10,626 nucleotides of DNA from CAZUWH01 sp964624075 (GTDB taxonomy: Bacteria; Pseudomonadota; Alphaproteobacteria; Rhodospirillales; Rhodospirillaceae): positions 1-10,626 of the forward strand of contig CAZUWH010000034.1 of NCBI GenBank assembly GCA_964624075.1. The letters are read 5' to 3'. A model generated the notes under the pieces. It did no database searches. It saw nothing but the letters and a program-made list of their open reading frames with translations, and was not told the origin of the DNA. Below are positions 7,066 to 10,626 of this stretch, one piece after another (the first letter of the stretch is position 1; each line of letters begins with the position of its first letter). The position numbers were made by a program, and so were the translations under genes.

Positions 7066-7330
7066 ATGATCACCAAGTCCGCTCAATCGCGCCAGCCGAT
7101 CATCGCGGTTTTGCGAGAGCCCGAGGTGGGAGCGAAAGCGGAAGATCTAGCCCGTGAGCACGGGACTCCAAGGCGACGCTGTATAACTGAAAGGCGCAGT
7201 ATGGTGGGATGGACATCTCTGACATCAAGCGCCTGAAGGCGCCTGATGAGGATGCGAAGCTGAAGAAACGGCTCACTGACCAGATGCGCGAAGCCTCGAC
7301 GCTGCATAAACTTCTGGCAAAAAATGGTAG
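7066..7330 (+). pseudogene. IS3-family orfA (helix-turn-helix protein), decayed
   Basis: From ATG 7066 the reading gives an OrfA-like helix-turn-helix start: RQPIIAVLREPEVGAKAEDL then AREHG. Near 7171 about one base is lost and the frame moves to KATLYN-stop-KAQYGGMDIS, where TGA (7188-7190) stands for the Trp of the usual YNWKAKYGGM. The leucine-zipper-like part follows as DIKRLKAPDEDAKLKKRLTD and LHKLLAK. The family ending KKW-stop is readable at TGG TAG (7325-7330) only if the A-run at 7319-7324 had seven As instead of six. With both base losses corrected the gene would encode 88 residues, the usual OrfA length. Confidence 0.75.
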
Positions 7331-8230
7331 AGGGCCCGCCGCCAAGCGCGAAGTCGTCGCGTATCTGCAGTCCTCGATGGGCCTGGTGGAGCGGTGGATC
7401 TGTTCCTTTGTGGGTGCTGATCGCAAGATAATCTGCTCCTGCCGTCCCGCCCGAGACGGAGCTGCGCGGCCGTCTGCACGCGCTCGCCAACGAACGTCAG
7501 CGCTTTCCAGCTATCAGCTAGCAGCGCCTATTCATCCTGCTTAGGCGCGAGGGCGAGCCGTCGTGGATCAACCACATTACCGGCTCTACCGCGCAAGAAG
7601 GGTGGGCGATGCGCAAGCGCTGGTCACGGCAACGGGCGGTTTGGACACGCGCACCGATCCTGGTCGAGGCACGGTAGAACGCGCGATAATTGCTGGACTT
7701 CGTACACGACCAGCTCGCCTGCAGCCAGCGCTTCCGTGTGCTCAATATCGTCGACGACGCGACGCACGAGTGCCTAGCGGCGATTCCTGACACCTCGCTC
7801 GTGGGCCGCCGTGTCGCGCGTGAACTGAGAGAGCTGATCGCTCACCGCGGCAAGCCGGACATGATCATCTCCGATCATGGCACCGAGTTCACCTCGAATG
7901 CCATTCTTGCCTGGTCGAAGGGCCACCGGATCGAATGACACTACATCGCGCCCGGCAAGCCAATACAGAAGGCGACATCAAGAGCTTTAATGGCTGGGTG
8001 CACGACGAACTTTTGAACGAGAGCCTGTTCCTTCGGCCTCGACCATGCCCGCAGCCCCATCTCCGAATAGGCAGAGGAACTACAACACTGTGAGGCCGCA
8101 CGCCTCACTCGGCTATCAGACCCCGGCAGGGGCCTATGCTAGGACCATCACCGTAACCAGCTCCAATGCTGCGCTGATCAAAAAGGCTCCGCGCCTTTGC
8201 CGGTTGCTCAACCCGCGCCCTACAGCGTAA
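7328..8230 (+). pseudogene. IS3-family orfB (DDE transposase), decayed
   Basis: The reading starts GPAAKREVVAYLQSSMGLVE (frame shared with ATG 7209). It changes frame near 7440 to ETELRGRLHALANERQRF, which holds stops at 7519-7521, 7675-7677 and 7687-7689 (the last replaces the Trp of NARWSLDF). The integrase core is well preserved at 7690-7935: LDFVHDQLAC with the first Asp, IVDDATHECLAAIPDTS, and ISDHGTEFTSNAILAWSKGH with the second Asp. TGA at 7936-7938 replaces the next Trp. In the following frame, GDIKSFNGWVHDELLNESLF carries Lys (codon 7980-7982) where relatives have the catalytic Glu of YVESFNG. The C-terminal part YNTVRPHASLGYQTPAGAYA ends at 8230. The enzyme is certainly dead. Confidence 0.85.
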
Positions 8231-8343
8231 CACAAACGGCAGAGACTCTGTCACTGCCGGATGAAAGTGCTGTGATAGATCAGGGGTTCTAGAAAAACGT
8301 TCACAGCGTTGCAAGATGTGCACCTATCGGGCACACTGACATT

Positions 8344-8556
8344 GTGGTTGGTAAAGACATAGGTCTGAGGATTAGGGTAAATTGCGACTTTCAGGCATAC
8401 TTCGTTGGGGCTTGCAGGTTTCAAGATATTCCCGCTGCCCAGGTGCTGAGAGCCTTTATGCGGGATTATACGGTGACCCACGCTCCAGCAGATCAGGTAT
8501 CTGGCGTGCTCCAGTTTGGAGTGGTGCTGGTCGAAACGTTCAAAGTGCAAGGTTAG
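8344..8556 (+). CDS. Short ORF, possible ribbon-helix-helix (antitoxin-like) protein
   Basis: This 70-residue frame opens with GTG. Its N-terminal 45 residues look like a ribbon-helix-helix DNA-binding domain: a strand LRIRVN (about 8-13), helix QAYFVGACRF, a turn, then helix AAQVLRAFMRDYTVTHAP (about 31-48). The 'AxQVLRxFMRDY' pattern recalls small antitoxins and plasmid regulators of the Arc/MetJ fold. The last 20 residues (VLQFGVVLVETFKVQG) look unlike that family. No clear ribosome site precedes the GTG and no toxin gene is recognisable after it, so it may be a truncated or decayed relic. It lies between the IS3-like element and the helicase relic. The fold assignment is by eye and tentative. 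Confidence 0.4.
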   Translation: MVGKDIGLRIRVNCDFQAYFVGACRFQDIPAAQVLRAFMRDYTVTHAPADQVSGVLQFGVVLVETFKVQG

Positions 8557-8602
8557 AAAATCAGTTGACTTTCGAGGGTTCACCTCTTCCAAAAACTGAG
8601 CC

Positions 8603-8608
8603 GAGGAG
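8603..8608 (+). promoter_or_regulatory. Ribosome-binding site of the helicase relic
   Basis: GAGGAG ends 8 nt before GTG 8617 and supports that codon as the original start of the reading frame. Confidence 0.55.
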
Positions 8609-8616
8609 AGTAAGGG

Positions 8617-10454
8617 GTGACGACAGGGGCTGAGAACGAGAAGATTGAAGGCCTTTACGATCTGATCCGGGCTGTTGATGAATTGCCAGACGTGTTGGCG
8701 TTTCGTCTCTGTAATTGGCAGGAAATGGCGTTCTCTCCGTTTCCTCTACTGGAAAGCGATCCAGGAGATGAGCAATCTAAAGAGTTCCAGGACATTCTTT
8801 CCAAATCTCGTCTTACGGATGATATCTATCTTGCTGAGTTCAAAAGACTCAACCAGGAAGACAATGAAAGCATCGAAATTGGCCAACGGATCGAGCGCGA
8901 ACTGCGTGACCGTGTGAGAGTCAGTCTTGGCATGGCGCTACGCCAGACAAAGAACAATGTTTCTTTGCGCCAGCATGCCCTCAATGGTGGCATTTCACCG
9001 TATTATGAACTGCCAGATCCCAGTGATGAACATGAAGATGGCCGACACGACGATGAAAACATCCAGACATTGTTGCTACCGGATAATCTGGAACGCAAGC
9101 TCAATGCCTTGATGACAAAATGTAGGACATGGGAGCAGGAGACCGGTATCAATATCCTGCATGCCACATTTGGGTTCCTTGAGTGGACCGAGCCGAACAG
9201 TTCCGAACGTTCTTTTGCTCCCCTGGCTTGCTACCTGTCAAACTGGAAAGGAGGAAAACCCGTGAGGGAGCCAGATTCTGGGTGAAGGCGGACGGCGATG
9301 GTACTGAAACCAATTTTGTCCTAGCAGAAAAGTTGCAACTGGAATTCGGAATTGATTTGCCCAGATTCCAAGGTGATTCAATCGAAGGCTATCTCCAGGA
9401 TATCGCTGAGGCTACACCGAAGACGATGACATGGAAGGTGCGCCGACAGGTTGCATTCAGCATTTTTCCGTCAGACCGGATGGTAATGCACGCTGATCTC
9501 GACACCAACAGGTATGCATTCGAAAAAAATGTAGTCATTTCCAATCTCTTTGGTGGTTCCAACACAGGATTGGTTACATCCATAGCGGATGACTGTGGCG
9601 TCTATCATCATTACATAGAAGCAAAAGTTCATAGTCTTACTACTTGACATAGATTTATCGCAGTTTAGTACCATTATCGCGTCGATCCGCAACCGGCTCC
9701 AAATGGACGCCGTTCCGGCACCGCGCGATTATGAGGCCAAAGTCGAGAAATTCAGGCAGATCAGGTCTGAATTGGCTGCTTACATCGAGGCGGTTTCTGC
9801 ACCGCTTGGCCAGACAGGGTTGAAGGTCTACGATGTTTTCGGCAAGAGCATTACAACCAAAGATATTCTGGAGGGTGCTCCCCGAATGTTGCGGACGCCG
9901 CAAATTCCGGACGTGGAAAAGTTCGACTCTGTTTGCGGCTGAACGCCATCCGGGATGCTGGGAACGCCCTGGAGAGAGATTGGCGGGAGGCTAAGTCAGC
10001 TGTGCCTCATTGGCGTGGTCTGAACGTTCGTTATTGGGATCGCTTCTTGGTTTCAAGGTTGATGCAACTTACTCAAGACGCAAGCGCAGCTTTCAACGTT
10101 ACCGTGTAAGCACGGCGGCGCCTGGAGGTGTTCTTAATCGGACCAGATGAAACCTCGGAGGATCTAAACCATTTTCTGAAGGGGCTGGACGTCCTTAGGC
10201 AGCTTCTATCTAAGATTGATACTGCTTTGGTTGCCCGCATCTATCGTTTGTCAAATACCGGGATAGTGAAAGAGTTTCTGGAAGCATGCTGTCGTTCCCG
10301 GAGTCATTACGAACAACTGGCGCAAATCGTTACCTGTCCGGCTGACCCTGAAACGCCCACGCGGCTACGAGAAATTGCGACTTTGTGTGATGCGCAGGGA
10401 ATCTCCACCCTGGATGCAATGGAATGGCAATTAGATATGGCTGCGCTTGAATAG
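8617..10454 (+). pseudogene. DUF4011-type superfamily-1 helicase gene, N-terminal part, broken
   Basis: The intact family consists of very large proteins with an N-terminal DUF4011 region and a UPF1-like superfamily-1 helicase (COG1112 type), often in accessory or defence loci. Segment 1 (8617 to about 9228) gives NIQTLLLPDNLERKLNALMT and ETGINILHATFGFLEWTEPN. Loss of one T near 9228 moves the frame: APLA continues as LLPVKLERRKTREGARFWVK. Segment 2 (to about 9640) holds KLQLEFGIDLP, WKVRRQVAFSIFPSDRMVMH and VVISNLFGGSNTGLVTSIAD, and ends at TGA 9645-9647. Segment 3 (about 9643-9941) opens LDIDLSQFSTII and jumps at about 9673-9678 straight to ASIRNRLQMDAVPAPRDYEA. The part that in relatives carries Walker A (GPPGTGKS) is absent. 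Segment 4 (9939-10451) has a stop at 10107 and ends at TAG 10452. The N-terminal 120 residues are not family-typical to my eye. Low G+C suggests transfer. Confidence 0.8.
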
Positions 10455-10626
10455 ACTCTTTCATCTAGGAAGCATATCCATAAAGCGCTGAAGCCATCCG
10501 TGATGAACTCGAAGCGCTTCTGGCCAGGGTACGCGAGCCAAGCTACAGAGACCAGCCAACTAACCAGGATAGCTGTTTCACTATCGAAAGGCGGTAACGT
10601 TTCCTTGAGCAAGGAGGCTCCTGGCC
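10455..10626 (+). other. Unresolved end of the window
   Basis: Two overlapping plus-strand readings look protein-like. The helicase frame continues after the TAG without a stop to the window end (ALKPSVMNSKRFWPGYASQA, then GGNVSLSKEAPG). A second frame from 10485 gives SAEAIRDELEALLARVREPS and stops at 10599. Either could continue the decayed helicase after a further frame change, or belong to another element. I cannot choose between them. Confidence 0.25.

Larger units (their letters stand above)
7041..8282 (+). mobile_element. Degenerate IS3-family insertion sequence (IS407-like group)
   Basis: The element is about 1.24 kb, the normal size for this group, and contains orfA and orfB relics in the expected order. 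The proposed right end GTGATAGATCA (8272-8282) and left end TGATCAACATC (7041-7051) share TGATC as an inverted terminus. About 12 of the outer 22 positions match, so the repeats are eroded. No matching direct repeat flanks the ends, which leaves the boundaries uncertain by some bases. An inverted pair CGGCAG (8237-8242) / CTGCCG (8254-8259) lies just inside the right end. The element sits at the upstream end of the minus-strand gene relic at 6473-7040. Many stops and frameshifts show an old, inactive copy. Confidence 0.7.

Noticed and set aside
7036..8290. Direct repeats flanking the IS3-like element
   Set aside because: No matching 3-4 bp sequence was found next to the proposed ends, so a target duplication is not claimed.
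1..10626. CRISPR array or tandem-repeat cluster
   Set aside because: No regularly spaced repeats were seen. The only strong repeat is the inverted pair of the miniature element.

Overview
The window looks like a chromosomal segment of an alphaproteobacterium. Acetobacteraceae or a close Rhodospirillales relative is my best guess, from the RpoH sequence, the yejBEF-type operon and an IS1031-like (IS5 family) inverted-repeat element. The genus cannot be fixed from the sequence alone.

Left half (1-5485) is ordinary core genome with high G+C; 4861-4920 is 37/60 by direct count. It starts with the 5' part of a minus-strand tRNA-Pro (anticodon CGG) cut by the window edge, with its own promoter. 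Next comes a tightly packed minus-strand operon for a peptide-type ABC importer: yejB, yejE and yejF, with 5-nt and 36-nt gaps. The usual solute-binding gene yejA is not beside yejB. A gene-free region of about 560 bp separates yejB from the divergent heat-shock sigma factor gene rpoH. At its centre the palindrome TTGACGTCAA can act as the -35 element of promoters pointing both ways.

Right half (about 5630-10626) is an eroded mobile or accessory region in which almost nothing is intact. In order it holds: a tyrosine-recombinase remnant with a frameshift and an internal deletion; a 153-bp IS1031-like miniature element with near-perfect 26-bp terminal inverted repeats and TGA target duplications; a minus-strand gene relic broken over three frames; a decayed IS3-family (IS407-like) element of about 1.24 kb; a short possible ribbon-helix-helix ORF; and the first part of a large DUF4011-type superfamily-1 helicase gene, broken by frameshifts and by a deletion across its expected Walker A motif. 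This last stretch is clearly poorer in G+C (8821-8880 is 22/60), which fits horizontal acquisition.

I find no convincing intact novel system. The points most worth checking are the shared-palindrome divergent promoter of yejBEF and rpoH, the miniature element, and the decay pattern of the helicase, whose intact relatives often lie in accessory or defence loci. Gene-poor gaps not listed separately (5486-5629 and 6315-6472) show nothing I can support.
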